DNA from: Glycomyces artemisiae
GTDB taxonomy: Bacteria > Actinomycetota > Actinomycetes > Mycobacteriales > Micromonosporaceae
Direction of reading: 5' to 3'
NCBI RefSeq assembly: GCF_003002955.1
Contig: NZ_PVTJ01000010.1
Location: 62,001-126,000, forward strand
DNA length: 64,000 bases
The notes beneath the pieces were generated by a model, which saw only the letters and a list, made by a program, of their open reading frames with translations, ran no database searches and was not told where the DNA came from. Position 1 is the stretch's first letter. Each line of letters begins with the position of its first letter. Positions 17,010 through 25,301 of this stretch are shown here, piece after piece. The position numbers and the translations under genes are program-made.

Positions 17010-17597
17010 CTATCCCAGATTCGCCTGCGCGGCGAAGGCCGGGTCGATGCGCATGGTGCGGCCGATGTGGCCGGCCCAGGCCCGGGCCCGTGAGAGCGGG
17101 TGGTCGGGGAACTGGCGGTCGAAGGCCGGATCGTCGCCGCGGTGGTAGGGGAGGCGGGTGCGCAGGGACGGGTCGAAGGGGTGCGGCCGGGTCCAGTCGG
17201 CGGGCATGCCGAGCTGGGCCATGAGGGTGGCTTCGCGGATGCCGGTCATGCCGGATTCAGCGGCGGCGTAGATCAACTGGGCGTAGACCGGGGTCTTCGG
17301 GAGGGTGTAGATCGCCATGAAGACCTGCCCGGCGGGCAGGGCGGGGTGGGGGACCTTGACGACCTGGTAGATGACCGGGACGCCGACGATCTCGTAGCGC
17401 TCCAGCTCGATGAGGCACCCGGCCTCGCCGTACATGCCGGCGAATCCGCGCCGCAGCGCCCCGAGGTCGTGCATCCAGGAGGGCTCGAAGGCCTGGCCCT
17501 CGACGGTCTTGACCTCGATCTTGTCGTCGCTGCCCGGGTTGGCCCAAGCGGTGGGCCCGGTCTGCTGGAGACCGGTGGTGTCGAAGGAGATCGGCAT
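17010..17597 (-). CDS. conserved protein of unknown function
   Basis: A 195-residue soluble protein that I do not recognise. The first half is beta-rich (FEPSWMHDLGALRRG, VGVPVIYQVVKVPHP, VFMAIYTLPKTP) and the second half has a Pro/Arg/Asp-rich stretch (PYHRGDDPAFDRQFPDHPLSR). I chose the ATG at 17597 because TAGGCT lies seven bases before it, fitting a leaderless start; a longer form from 17618 is possible. It shares the terminator at 16973-17005 with cysM but is not part of that operon. Confidence 0.75.
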   Translation of the reverse strand: MPISFDTTGLQQTGPTAWANPGSDDKIEVKTVEGQAFEPSWMHDLGALRRGFAGMYGEAGCLIELERYEIVGVPVIYQVVKVPHPALPAGQVFMAIYTLPKTPVYAQLIYAAAESGMTGIREATLMAQLGMPADWTRPHPFDPSLRTRLPYHRGDDPAFDRQFPDHPLSRARAWAGHIGRTMRIDPAFAAQANLG

Positions 17598-17898
17598 TCG
17601 GCGGAGCCTAGTCCACATCGATGCGTGTCCATTCGCTCACGGCGCACCGTGCTCATCCGTCACAGCGGCCACGGACTGCTACGGCCGACGCGGTCGGGAG
17701 TGTCGGCGCGGAGTCGCCCCCGGTTTCAACGATGCCCCGGGGGGTGCGACACAGGGCTGCGACGGCACCCGGCCCGGCTTCCCGTCGTGCGTACCGCGTC
17801 TGCCCGTCGCGCGTACCGCGGCCGCTCGCCGTGCGCAGCGCGCCGCACCGCTCCAGTCCACTCCTGAGCAGTCCTCAGTGGGTTGCTAGCCTGGGCGG

Positions 17899-18327
17899 AT
17901 GACCACCGGCGACCAGCGAACCCTGACCATCGGCGCGGCGAACGGCGCGGCCAGCGGGCTCCCGCGCCAAGGCGCTGCACCGCAACCGGAGTCGGCTCCA
18001 CGGCAGGGCCTGTCGATCCCGGTCGCCCCGGCGCCGCCGAAGGTCCGCGCCGACTCCCCGGAGGTGCGGCTGCGCCGCCTCGCGGGCGTCGCGGCGTGGG
18101 CCCTCGTGCTCGTCCTCGCGGGGGTCGCCTCCGCGATCGTGGGCCTGTTCAAGGTGTTCGGGGACGGCCCGGACTGGTTCACGCCCGCGTTCATCTCCGT
18201 CGGCGTCGTGGGGATGCTGCTGGCGATGATGGCGTTCGCGACGGTGCGCTTCAAGGGCGTGCCGTGGATCTTCATGGCGGCCTCGACGGTGACGCTCCTG
18301 GCCGCGTTCGCGATGCTCCGGGCCTAG
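17899..18327 (+). CDS. small membrane protein, three spans
   Basis: A 142-residue protein. Residues 1-58 are a Pro/Ala-rich cytoplasmic tail, followed by three hydrophobic helices (about 63-86, 94-115 and 120-140). No known domain was identified. TAGCCT lies six bases before the ATG, consistent with a leaderless mRNA. The 249 bases after it, before murI, contain GC-rich stem-forming sequence but no gene. Confidence 0.75.
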   Translation: MTTGDQRTLTIGAANGAASGLPRQGAAPQPESAPRQGLSIPVAPAPPKVRADSPEVRLRRLAGVAAWALVLVLAGVASAIVGLFKVFGDGPDWFTPAFISVGVVGMLLAMMAFATVRFKGVPWIFMAASTVTLLAAFAMLRA

Positions 18328-18576
18328 AGGCCCGACCGGCAGGAGAGGCCCGGCGCAGAGCGGCCGGGCGCCCGGCGGAGGCGGGGCGCGCGCACGCTCC
18401 CGCCCAGGGTGGGGAACCCTCCCTCGGGTGGGACCGCCCCTCGATCGTCCGCCCCGGGGGCGACGAAAACCGCTTGCGTCCAGCGAAAATGTGGCGAGCG
18501 CCACGTTGTCATTTTGGCGACATTCCCGTGGCGAGCAGGGGCGCTGAACGGCGGTTTGGACGTACTCTCGGAGCCC

Positions 18577-19389
18577 ATGAACGACGCGCCCATCGGGATC
18601 TTCGACTCCGGTGTCGGAGGTTTGACCGTCGCCCGGGCGATCAGCGAACTGCTGCCGGCCGAGCGACTCGTCTACGTCGGCGACACCGCCCATGTCCCGT
18701 ACGGTCCCAGGCCCATCGCCGAGGTCCGCAAGCTGTCCCTCGACGTCTGCGACCACCTGGTCGAACAGGAGGTCAAGGCGCTCGTGATCGCCTGCAACTC
18801 AGCTTCTGCGGCAAGCCTGGCCGACATCCGCGACCGCTACGACATACCCGTCGTGGAGGTCATCCGGCCCGCCGTCCGCCGCGCCGTCGCCACGACGCGG
18901 ACCGGCCGGGTCGGGGTGATCGGGACGGTCTCCACGATCTCGTCGGGCGCGTACCTGGACGCCTTCAACGCCGTCCCGGACGTCGAGGTGACCGCCGTCG
19001 CCTGCCCGGCGTTCGTGGATTTCGTGGAACGCGGTGTGACAACCGGCCGACAGCTCCTAGGGCTCGCCCAGGGGTACCTTGAGCCGCTACAGCAATCCGA
19101 CGTCGACACGGTCGTGTTGGGCTGCACCCACTATCCGCTGCTGTCGGGACTCATAGGACTGGTGATGGGAGAGGACGTGACACTGGTGAACTCCGCGAGC
19201 GAGTGCGCCCGCGAACTCTACCGCGTGCTCACCGAGCGCGAACTGCTGACCGCCAGCGATGTCCCGCCCGTGCACCGGTTCCTCGCCACGGGGGACCCGG
19301 AGGCGTTCACCAGGACCTCAAGGCGGTTCCTGGGGAACCTGTTCCCGAGCGCGGCCGCAGCCGTACTGGACAAGGTGGATCTGCCATGA
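18577..19389 (+). CDS. murI: glutamate racemase
   Basis: A 270-residue cytoplasmic enzyme that makes D-glutamate for peptidoglycan. Both catalytic cysteines are present, Cys73 in VIACNSASA and Cys183 in LGCTHYPLL. The substrate region [15 protein letters not shown] at residues 7-21 and [11 protein letters not shown] are standard. TACTCT lies eight bases before the ATG. The gene overlaps the following MBL gene by four bases (ATGA). Confidence 0.95.
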   Translation: MNDAPIGIFDSGVGGLTVARAISELLPAERLVYVGDTAHVPYGPRPIAEVRKLSLDVCDHLVEQEVKALVIACNSASAASLADIRDRYDIPVVEVIRPAVRRAVATTRTGRVGVIGTVSTISSGAYLDAFNAVPDVEVTAVACPAFVDFVERGVTTGRQLLGLAQGYLEPLQQSDVDTVVLGCTHYPLLSGLIGLVMGEDVTLVNSASECARELYRVLTERELLTASDVPPVHRFLATGDPEAFTRTSRRFLGNLFPSAAAAVLDKVDLP

Positions 19390-20144
19390 AACTGACGGTC
19401 ATCGGCTGCGCCGGCTCCTTCCCGGCGCCCGACACGCCCTGCTCGGCCTACCTGGTCGAGGCGGGCGGCTACCGGCTGCTGATCGACTTCGGCACCGGAT
19501 CGCTCGGTGAGCTCCAGAAGCACCTCGATCCGCACCTGGTGGACGCGGTCATCGTGACCCACCTGCACGCCGACCACTTCTTCGACGCGTGCGCCTACGC
19601 CGTCATGCGCCGCTACGCGCCCGAGGCCCCGAAGGAGCCGCTGCCCATGTACGGGCCCGCCGGGGTCGGCGAGCGCATCGTCGCCGCCTACGGCGGCCAG
19701 GGCGAGCTGTGCCACCCGTCGCTGCGCGACGTCTACGACTTCCGCGAGCTCGCGCCGGGCAGCTTCGATCTGGGCCCGCTGAGCATCACCGTCGACCGGG
19801 TCGCGCACCCGGTGGAGACCTACGGCATCCGCGTCGAGCACGCCGGGTCGTCCCTGGCGTACACCTCCGACTCCGGGCCCTGCCAGGCCCTGGAGACCCT
19901 CGCCGCGCACTGCGACGTGCTCCTCGCCGAGGCGTCCTACATCGAGGGCCGCGAGAACCCGAAGGACGTGCACCTCACCGGGAAGGAGGCGGGGGAGTAC
20001 GCCACGAAGACCGGCGCCGGACGCCTCCTGCTCACCCACCTGGTGGAGCCGTGGAACTCCCGCGAGGCGACCCTCGCCGAGGCCAAGGCCGCCTACACCG
20101 GGCCCGTGGACGTCGTCCGCCCCGGCCAGGTCTTCGAGTTCTGA
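19386..20144 (+). CDS. MBL-fold hydrolase, Rv1339-type (cAMP phosphodiesterase-like)
   Basis: A 252-residue metallo-beta-lactamase-fold protein. HLHADHFFD at residues 59-67 is the metal site, and the RNase Z-like strands [10 protein letters not shown] and [12 protein letters not shown] follow. In mycobacteria the gene next to murI (Rv1339) encodes an enzyme of this type reported to cleave cAMP. The four-base overlap with murI keeps the same coupling. The rph gene that follows in mycobacteria is absent here. Substrate is therefore inferred from synteny and fold. Confidence 0.85.
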   Translation: MKLTVIGCAGSFPAPDTPCSAYLVEAGGYRLLIDFGTGSLGELQKHLDPHLVDAVIVTHLHADHFFDACAYAVMRRYAPEAPKEPLPMYGPAGVGERIVAAYGGQGELCHPSLRDVYDFRELAPGSFDLGPLSITVDRVAHPVETYGIRVEHAGSSLAYTSDSGPCQALETLAAHCDVLLAEASYIEGRENPKDVHLTGKEAGEYATKTGAGRLLLTHLVEPWNSREATLAEAKAAYTGPVDVVRPGQVFEF

Positions 20145-20267
20145 AGCGACCGGGAGTCCAAGCCCTCCGAGGCGACCAGGTCCTGAAGCGGCGCACCACC
20201 GTCCGCTGAGGCCGGTTTGGCACGTTCCCGGGATACGGCTGTTGCACGCGCGCCGTAGCGTCGAAGG

Positions 20268-22070
20268 ATGTCGAGTCAACCCAGCCCCCCGCCGTACCAG
20301 GGACCGCCCAGCGGCCCCCCGTACCAGCAGCCTCCCGCGCCGCAGCAGTACTACCAGCCGGGCCCCGCCCAGCCGGTCCCGTACGTGGAAGCCGGTGCGC
20401 CCGGCGCGCCCGGGCAGCCCCCGTACCTCCCGCCGGGCGCGTACACGCCCGCGCCGCCGCCCCCGCCCCGCGGCGGGCGCGGCGCGAAGGTCGCCATCGC
20501 GACGATCCTCTCCGTGGTCCTCCTCGCCGCCGTCGGCGCCGTGGTCCTCTTCAAGTTCGTCCTCAAGGGCGGACCCGACCCGGCCGAGAGCTTCCCCGCC
20601 TCCGCGAGCATGTACATGGAGCTCAACCTCGACCCGTCGTTCGACCAGACCCCGAAGCTCCTGGAGCACCTCTCCAAGTTCGAGGACCTCGACTACGACT
20701 CCACCGACGACCTCCTCGCCGACCTCATCGAGGAGTCCGGCCTCGAAGGCGTCGACGCCGAGAAGGACCTCAGCTCCTGGCTCGGCGGCCGCCACGGCGC
20801 CGCCATGTGGGAGTACGACGGCCAGCCGTACGCGGTCGTGAGCCTCGCCAGCACCGACGCGGGCGCCGCCGAGGACGGCCTCGCGAACCTCCGCGCCGCC
20901 GCGGGCGTCGACGAGGACCAGATGGCCTACACCGTCGAGGACGACCACGTCCTCATGGTCGTCGGCGAGACGGGCGCGGCCGCCGCGCTCGACGCCGCGA
21001 AGTCCGAGGCCGGATCCGAGCCGCTCTCCGCCTCCGCCTCCTACGAGGAGGCCCGCGCCTGGCTCGACGGCGACCAGCTCGCCGTCTACTGGGTCGACAT
21101 GGACTCCGTCGCCGAGCTCGCCGAGCTCACCGGCGAGGACGCCGACATGTTCTCCGAGTTCTACTCCGGCCAGCTCATCGCGGGCTTCTCCGCGTTCGAC
21201 GACGGCTTCGAGCTGACCTACCGCCTCTTCGGCGGCGAGGACGACCCGTGGACCGGCTCCGAGGACCTCCTCGCGAACATGGGCGAGCTGCCCGCCGCCG
21301 ACGTCGCCGCCACCGCGCACATCCCCGAGAACATCGGCGACCTCACCAGTGAATGGCTCGAAGCCTACGAGGGCCTCTACGGCGTCGACGACTACGCGGC
21401 CGAACCGGCCGAGCCCGCCGGAGACCCGCTCACCGCCGAGGAGTACACCGAGTACCTCGAACTCCAGGACGGCTACTACAACGGCACCCTCACCGCCGAA
21501 GAGGAGACCCGCTACCTCGAACTCGACACCCGCTACTGGACCGCGGGCACCGTCGAGGACCCGTGGGTCGACGACTCCGACGACTACGACTACGGCCCCT
21601 CCGCCGAGGAGATCGAAGCCATGGTCACCGAGTTCACCGACCTCCTCGCCGGGGCCGACCTCTCCTTCGCGGGCGACTTCGACGCCGAGGAGGGCATGAA
21701 CCCCGACTCCGTGCTCGCCTCCGCGCACCTCGCCGAGGACCGCGCCGCCGACCTCCAGGCGCTCATCGACGAGTCGCTCACCGAGGAAGGGGCCGAACTC
21801 CCCGAGGGCGTCACCGCCGACGGCTCCGAGATCTCCTACACCGGCAGCGAGACCGCGTCCGGGACCCTCAGCGAGGACTCCCGGTTCAGCGACTTCGCCG
21901 CCGCCGCACCCGAGCAGTCCGCCGTCGCGGTCTGGGTCGACCTCGCCGCGGCCGCCGAGACCTTCCCCGACGAGTTCGAAGGCGCCCAAGCGCTCTCGGC
22001 CTTCGCGTGGGCCCACGGCTCCGACGGGGGCGACGGCACCGGCGTCCTGCGCCTGTACCTGACGGATTAG
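20268..22070 (+). CDS. DUF3352 membrane-anchored protein
   Basis: A 600-residue protein. Residues 1-70 are a Pro/Gln/Tyr-rich cytoplasmic tail, a single membrane span follows (about 75-98, VAIATILSVVLLAAVGAVVLF), and the rest is a large, very acidic outer domain. The opening SASMYMELNLDPSFDQ is the DUF3352 signature. The extracellular part is rich in Asp, Glu and Tyr (two EYTEYLELQDGYY-like stretches near residue 390-420). TAGCGT lies six bases before the ATG. Its function is unknown. Confidence 0.8.
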   Translation: MSSQPSPPPYQGPPSGPPYQQPPAPQQYYQPGPAQPVPYVEAGAPGAPGQPPYLPPGAYTPAPPPPPRGGRGAKVAIATILSVVLLAAVGAVVLFKFVLKGGPDPAESFPASASMYMELNLDPSFDQTPKLLEHLSKFEDLDYDSTDDLLADLIEESGLEGVDAEKDLSSWLGGRHGAAMWEYDGQPYAVVSLASTDAGAAEDGLANLRAAAGVDEDQMAYTVEDDHVLMVVGETGAAAALDAAKSEAGSEPLSASASYEEARAWLDGDQLAVYWVDMDSVAELAELTGEDADMFSEFYSGQLIAGFSAFDDGFELTYRLFGGEDDPWTGSEDLLANMGELPAADVAATAHIPENIGDLTSEWLEAYEGLYGVDDYAAEPAEPAGDPLTAEEYTEYLELQDGYYNGTLTAEEETRYLELDTRYWTAGTVEDPWVDDSDDYDYGPSAEEIEAMVTEFTDLLAGADLSFAGDFDAEEGMNPDSVLASAHLAEDRAADLQALIDESLTEEGAELPEGVTADGSEISYTGSETASGTLSEDSRFSDFAAAAPEQSAVAVWVDLAAAAETFPDEFEGAQALSAFAWAHGSDGGDGTGVLRLYLTD

Positions 22071-22096
22071 ACCCGAGCACAAGGGATCGGTCGCGC

Positions 22097-22102
22097 TAGG
22101 CT
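22097..22102 (+). promoter_or_regulatory. -10 hexamer TAGGCT for leaderless dgt transcript
   Basis: TAGGCT is followed by seven bases and then GTG at 22110. There is no ribosome site in the gap. Confidence 0.5.
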
Positions 22103-22109
22103 CGACAGC

Positions 22110-23354
22110 GTGACCGATCCCGCTCTGCACCCGCTGGCCAAGCGCTGGCCGTCCGCGGCGCGGCTCGTGCCCGAGCCCGGCTCGACGCGCTCGCCGTTCC
22201 AGCGCGACCGCGCGCGGCTCCTCCACTCGGCCGGGTTCCGGCGCCTCGCCGACAAGACCCAGGTGCACACCGCGGGCACCGACGACTTCCTGCGGACCCG
22301 CCTCACCCACTCCCTCGAAGTCGCCCAGATCTCCCGTGAGCTCGGGTCCGCGCTCGGCTGCGACGCCGACGTCGTCGACGTCGCCGGCCTCGCCCACGAC
22401 CTGGGCCACCCGCCGTTCGGCCACAACGGGGAGGACGCCCTCCACGAGGTGGCCGGGCCCTGCGGCGGCTACGAGGGCAACGCCCAGACCCTCCGCGTCC
22501 TCACCCGCCTCGAAGCGAAGGTGGTCGGCCCCGACGGCGGGTCGGCGGGCCTCAACCTCACCCGCGCCTCCCTCGACGCGACCTGCAAGTACCCGTGGCC
22601 CGCCCGGCCCGGGGTGCGCAAGTTCGGCGTCTACGAGGACGACCGGCCCGTGTTCGACTGGGTCCGCGGCGGCGTCCCCGAAGGCGTCACCTGCCTCGAA
22701 GCGCAGGTCATGGACTGGTCCGACGACGTCGCCTACTCCGTGCACGACGTCGAGGACGGCCTCCACGGCGGCTACATCAACCTCGCGAAGCTCATGGACG
22801 ACGCCGACGAGCAGGCCGCGGTCTGCGCCGACGTCGCCGGGCGCTACTCCGACGAGTCCACTGCGGCCCTCGGCGAGGCCCTGCGCGACCTGCTGCGCGA
22901 CCCCGTCACCGAGGGCCTCCACGACTACGACGGCTCGTTCGCCGCGATGGTCGTCCTCAAGGACTTCACCTCGAACATGGTGGGCCGCTTCGTGAACGGC
23001 GCGGTCCGCGCCACCCGCGACCGGTTCGGCGAGGGGCCGCTGCGCCGCTACGACGCCGACCTGGTCGTGCCCGAGCGCGAGCGCATCCAGTGCGCGCTCC
23101 TCAAGGGGATCGCCTGGCGGTACGTGATGCGCCCGCGCACCGACGAGTCCTGGTACACGCGCCAGCGGGAGATCCTCCACGACCTCGTGGCGCTGCTGTG
23201 CGACCGCGGGCCCGAGGCGATGGAGCCGATGTTCGCAGAGCTGTGGCAGCGGGCCGCCGACGACGCCGCGAGACTCAGAGCTGTCATCGACCAGGTCGCG
23301 TCGCTGACCGACGCCTCGGCCCAGTCCTGGCACCGCCGCCTCACCGCGGCCTGA
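22110..23354 (+). CDS. dgt: deoxyguanosinetriphosphate triphosphohydrolase-like protein
   Basis: A 414-residue HD-domain enzyme that splits dNTPs to nucleosides and triphosphate. The HD motif is AHDLGHPPFGHNGE, preceded by TRLTHSLEVAQ, which gives the first metal His. FRRLADKTQV and VMDWSDDVAYSVHDVED complete the conserved sites. The stop at 23354 is two bases from the stop of the converging trmB gene, with no room for a separate terminator. Confidence 0.92.
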   Translation: MTDPALHPLAKRWPSAARLVPEPGSTRSPFQRDRARLLHSAGFRRLADKTQVHTAGTDDFLRTRLTHSLEVAQISRELGSALGCDADVVDVAGLAHDLGHPPFGHNGEDALHEVAGPCGGYEGNAQTLRVLTRLEAKVVGPDGGSAGLNLTRASLDATCKYPWPARPGVRKFGVYEDDRPVFDWVRGGVPEGVTCLEAQVMDWSDDVAYSVHDVEDGLHGGYINLAKLMDDADEQAAVCADVAGRYSDESTAALGEALRDLLRDPVTEGLHDYDGSFAAMVVLKDFTSNMVGRFVNGAVRATRDRFGEGPLRRYDADLVVPERERIQCALLKGIAWRYVMRPRTDESWYTRQREILHDLVALLCDRGPEAMEPMFAELWQRAADDAARLRAVIDQVASLTDASAQSWHRRLTAA

Positions 23355-23356
23355 CC

Positions 23357-24046
23357 TTATTTCTTGCGGAACACCAGGTCGAAGATGTCGCGCCCGGCCT
23401 TGACGCCGCGCCGCTCGAACTTGGTGACGGGCCGCCGGTCCGGGCGGGCCGCGAAGCCGTCCTCGGTGTTCTCCAGCGTCGGCTCCGCCGTGAGCACGTC
23501 GAGCATCTGCTCCGCGTAGTCGGCGATGTCGGTGGCGCAGTGGAACAGCCCGTCCGAATGCAGCAGGCCCGCGAGGGTCGCCACGTGCTCGGCCTGGATG
23601 ATCCGGCGCTTGTGGTGGCGCTTCTTCGGCCACGGGTCCGGGAAGTACACGCGGACCTCGTCGAGGGACTCCGGGGCGAGCCCGCGCCACAGCAGCGGCA
23701 GCGCGTCCCCCTGGTAGATCCGCAGGTTGTCGAGCCCGCGCTCCTCGGCCCGGTCCATGAGGTCGGCGATCCCCTGCGGGTACACCTCGACGGCGAGGAG
23801 GTCCCGGCCGCGGTCGGCGTCGGCCATCGCGGCGGCGGCCTCGCCGTTCCCCGAGCCGATCTCCAGCACCAGGGGCGCGGTGCGGCCGAACAGGGCCGCG
23901 GTGTCGATGCGGCCGTCCTCGGGCGTCCACTCCAGGCCGTAGCGCGGCCACAGGCGCGCGAACGCCTCGTCGTGGCGGGGCTTGTTGCGGCCCTGGCGGA
24001 AGTTGAACGTCAGGATGTGGCGGTGCTGGGATTCCTCGTCAGGCAT
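23357..24046 (-). CDS. trmB: tRNA (guanine-N7-)-methyltransferase
   Basis: A 229-residue SAM enzyme that makes m7G46 in tRNA. LEIGSGNGE is the SAM site, VEVYPQGIADLM follows, and PDPWPKKRHHKRR is the hallmark loop of TrmB. CATDIADYAEQML and RPVTKFERRG form the C-terminal motifs. TAGACT lies nine bases before the ATG. The gene ends against dgt. Confidence 0.95.
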   Translation of the reverse strand: MPDEESQHRHILTFNFRQGRNKPRHDEAFARLWPRYGLEWTPEDGRIDTAALFGRTAPLVLEIGSGNGEAAAAMADADRGRDLLAVEVYPQGIADLMDRAEERGLDNLRIYQGDALPLLWRGLAPESLDEVRVYFPDPWPKKRHHKRRIIQAEHVATLAGLLHSDGLFHCATDIADYAEQMLDVLTAEPTLENTEDGFAARPDRRPVTKFERRGVKAGRDIFDLVFRKK

Positions 24047-24100
24047 AACCGCGCAAGTCTAGCGGTGCGACCGCTGTGACCTGCCCCCGAACGACCCGCT

Positions 24101-24934
24101 TCAGCGTTCGAGCTTCGCCGGGGCCTCGTAGGAGCGGCCGCGCACGCCCGCGGGCCCGTCGGGGCGACGCGGGTCCGGCCGCGGCGGGGGAGCGGGCTCG
24201 TCGTCATCGTCCTCGGCGAACAGGAACGACTCGCGCGTGTCCTCCTCGACGTACCCGCCGTCGCCCGCGTAGTCGCCGTCGGGCTGCTCGGGCACGTACG
24301 TCGGCGGGCCGACCTCCTCGTGCTCGGGCTCAGCGGTGATCATCGCCTTGGGTCGCCTGGGCCGCAGGCGCTTCGCGCGCTCGCGCAGGAACCACACGTA
24401 AGCGCCCAGCGCCGCGAGCGACAGGCCCGCGCCGATCCAGAACCCGGGCCCCGCGATGGCGACGCCCGCGAGCTCCAGCAGCGCAAGGGCTATGAGCACG
24501 TAGAGGATGCGGCGGTGTCGCCGCCGCCACCACTCGGCGCGCATCTGCCGGAGCCTGGCCTGCTCGTGCATCTCGGGGTCCTCGCCGGTCAACGACTGGT
24601 CGGACACCAACCGTACCGACCCGCCGCTGCGAGCGCCGCGCCGCTCCCACCCGCGGGCGCCCGAAACGCCGTGAGATCGTTGGGAGTCAACGGGATCTGA
24701 GTACGGGTCGTCCGTTTCGCCCGGTTCTGAAGGCGCGGCGGCATCGTCCAGCGGGACGGTCCGGTGCGAGGCGGGACGAGGCGGCCTGTGCCCGTCGCGG
24801 TCGAGGACGCGGGCGTCCGAGGAGGCGCGGTCGGCGATCATCCGCTCGTCGGGGTCGTACCGGCGCACCAGGGCCGGGGTCAGGGCCAGCAGGGCGGTTC
24901 CGACCAGAAGCGCCAGCAGTACCGATGCGGGCAT
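24101..24934 (-). CDS. SepX/GlpR-like membrane protein
   Basis: A 277-residue protein with an N-terminal span (MPASVLLALLVGTALLALTPAL) ending in VRRYD, a polar middle part, then a basic WWRRRHRRILYVLIALALL-type second span with a third span (about 165-185) and a long acidic/Pro-rich tail. This layout matches the divisome-associated GlpR/SepX proteins of actinomycetes. The assignment rests on layout and the RRRR-ILYVL block, so it is tentative. GAAGGAGGTGAGCG precedes the ATG. Confidence 0.6.
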   Translation of the reverse strand: MPASVLLALLVGTALLALTPALVRRYDPDERMIADRASSDARVLDRDGHRPPRPASHRTVPLDDAAAPSEPGETDDPYSDPVDSQRSHGVSGARGWERRGARSGGSVRLVSDQSLTGEDPEMHEQARLRQMRAEWWRRRHRRILYVLIALALLELAGVAIAGPGFWIGAGLSLAALGAYVWFLRERAKRLRPRRPKAMITAEPEHEEVGPPTYVPEQPDGDYAGDGGYVEEDTRESFLFAEDDDDEPAPPPRPDPRRPDGPAGVRGRSYEAPAKLER

Positions 24935-25301
24935 CGCTCACCTCCTTCGCGTCGTCTGCATCACACCATGCGTCGTCCCACGGTACGCAATGGCCTGACG
25001 TATTTCCGACAGTTGCCTGGAACCCGGGCGGGAAGTCCCAATACCATCACACCTGGTCACAATCGCATCACAATTCACGACTATGACGGGTTTTTGCCCT
25101 AAACTCCGAGAAATGTCCTGTTCGCTGCCTGCCCGAACGTCGGCCGCGCGGGGCGCAACCGGAGGCCGACTCGATCGTTAACCCAAGGGAGACAGCGAGA
25201 ACTCCTCCAATCAAGTCGACCCGAACGCCTCGCACGCAAGACGCCTCCGAGCCCCCTGATCGTACGAGCTCGGCGCAACCAGGAAGGAGCACCGGCGCAC
25301 G
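24935..25301. other. 367-base non-coding region between divergent genes
   Basis: No gene is seen. It holds the promoters of the SepX-like gene (minus) and the fused sigma factor gene (plus). It is AT-richer than its surroundings and carries the phased TCACA repeats at 25047-25078. A possible -10 for the sigma gene is TAAACT at 25100-25105, which would give a leader of about 190 bases. AGGAAGGAG lies about 13 bases before the start. Confidence 0.6.
25047..25078 (+). promoter_or_regulatory. helically phased TCACA repeats
   Basis: TCACA starts at 25047, 25057 and 25068 (the last two extended to TCACAAT), and TTCAC follows at 25074-25078. The 10-11 bp steps put them on one face of the helix. They lie just upstream of a possible -10 at 25100. 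Confidence 0.5.

Noticed and set aside
18577-20144. The full mycobacterial murI-Rv1339-rph order.
   Set aside because: Only the first two genes are present; the next gene is DUF3352, not rph.
19218-23951. A 1577-residue open frame on the minus strand.
   Set aside because: It is antisense to murI, the MBL gene, DUF3352, dgt and part of trmB. It has no family match and reflects the codon bias of GC-rich genes.
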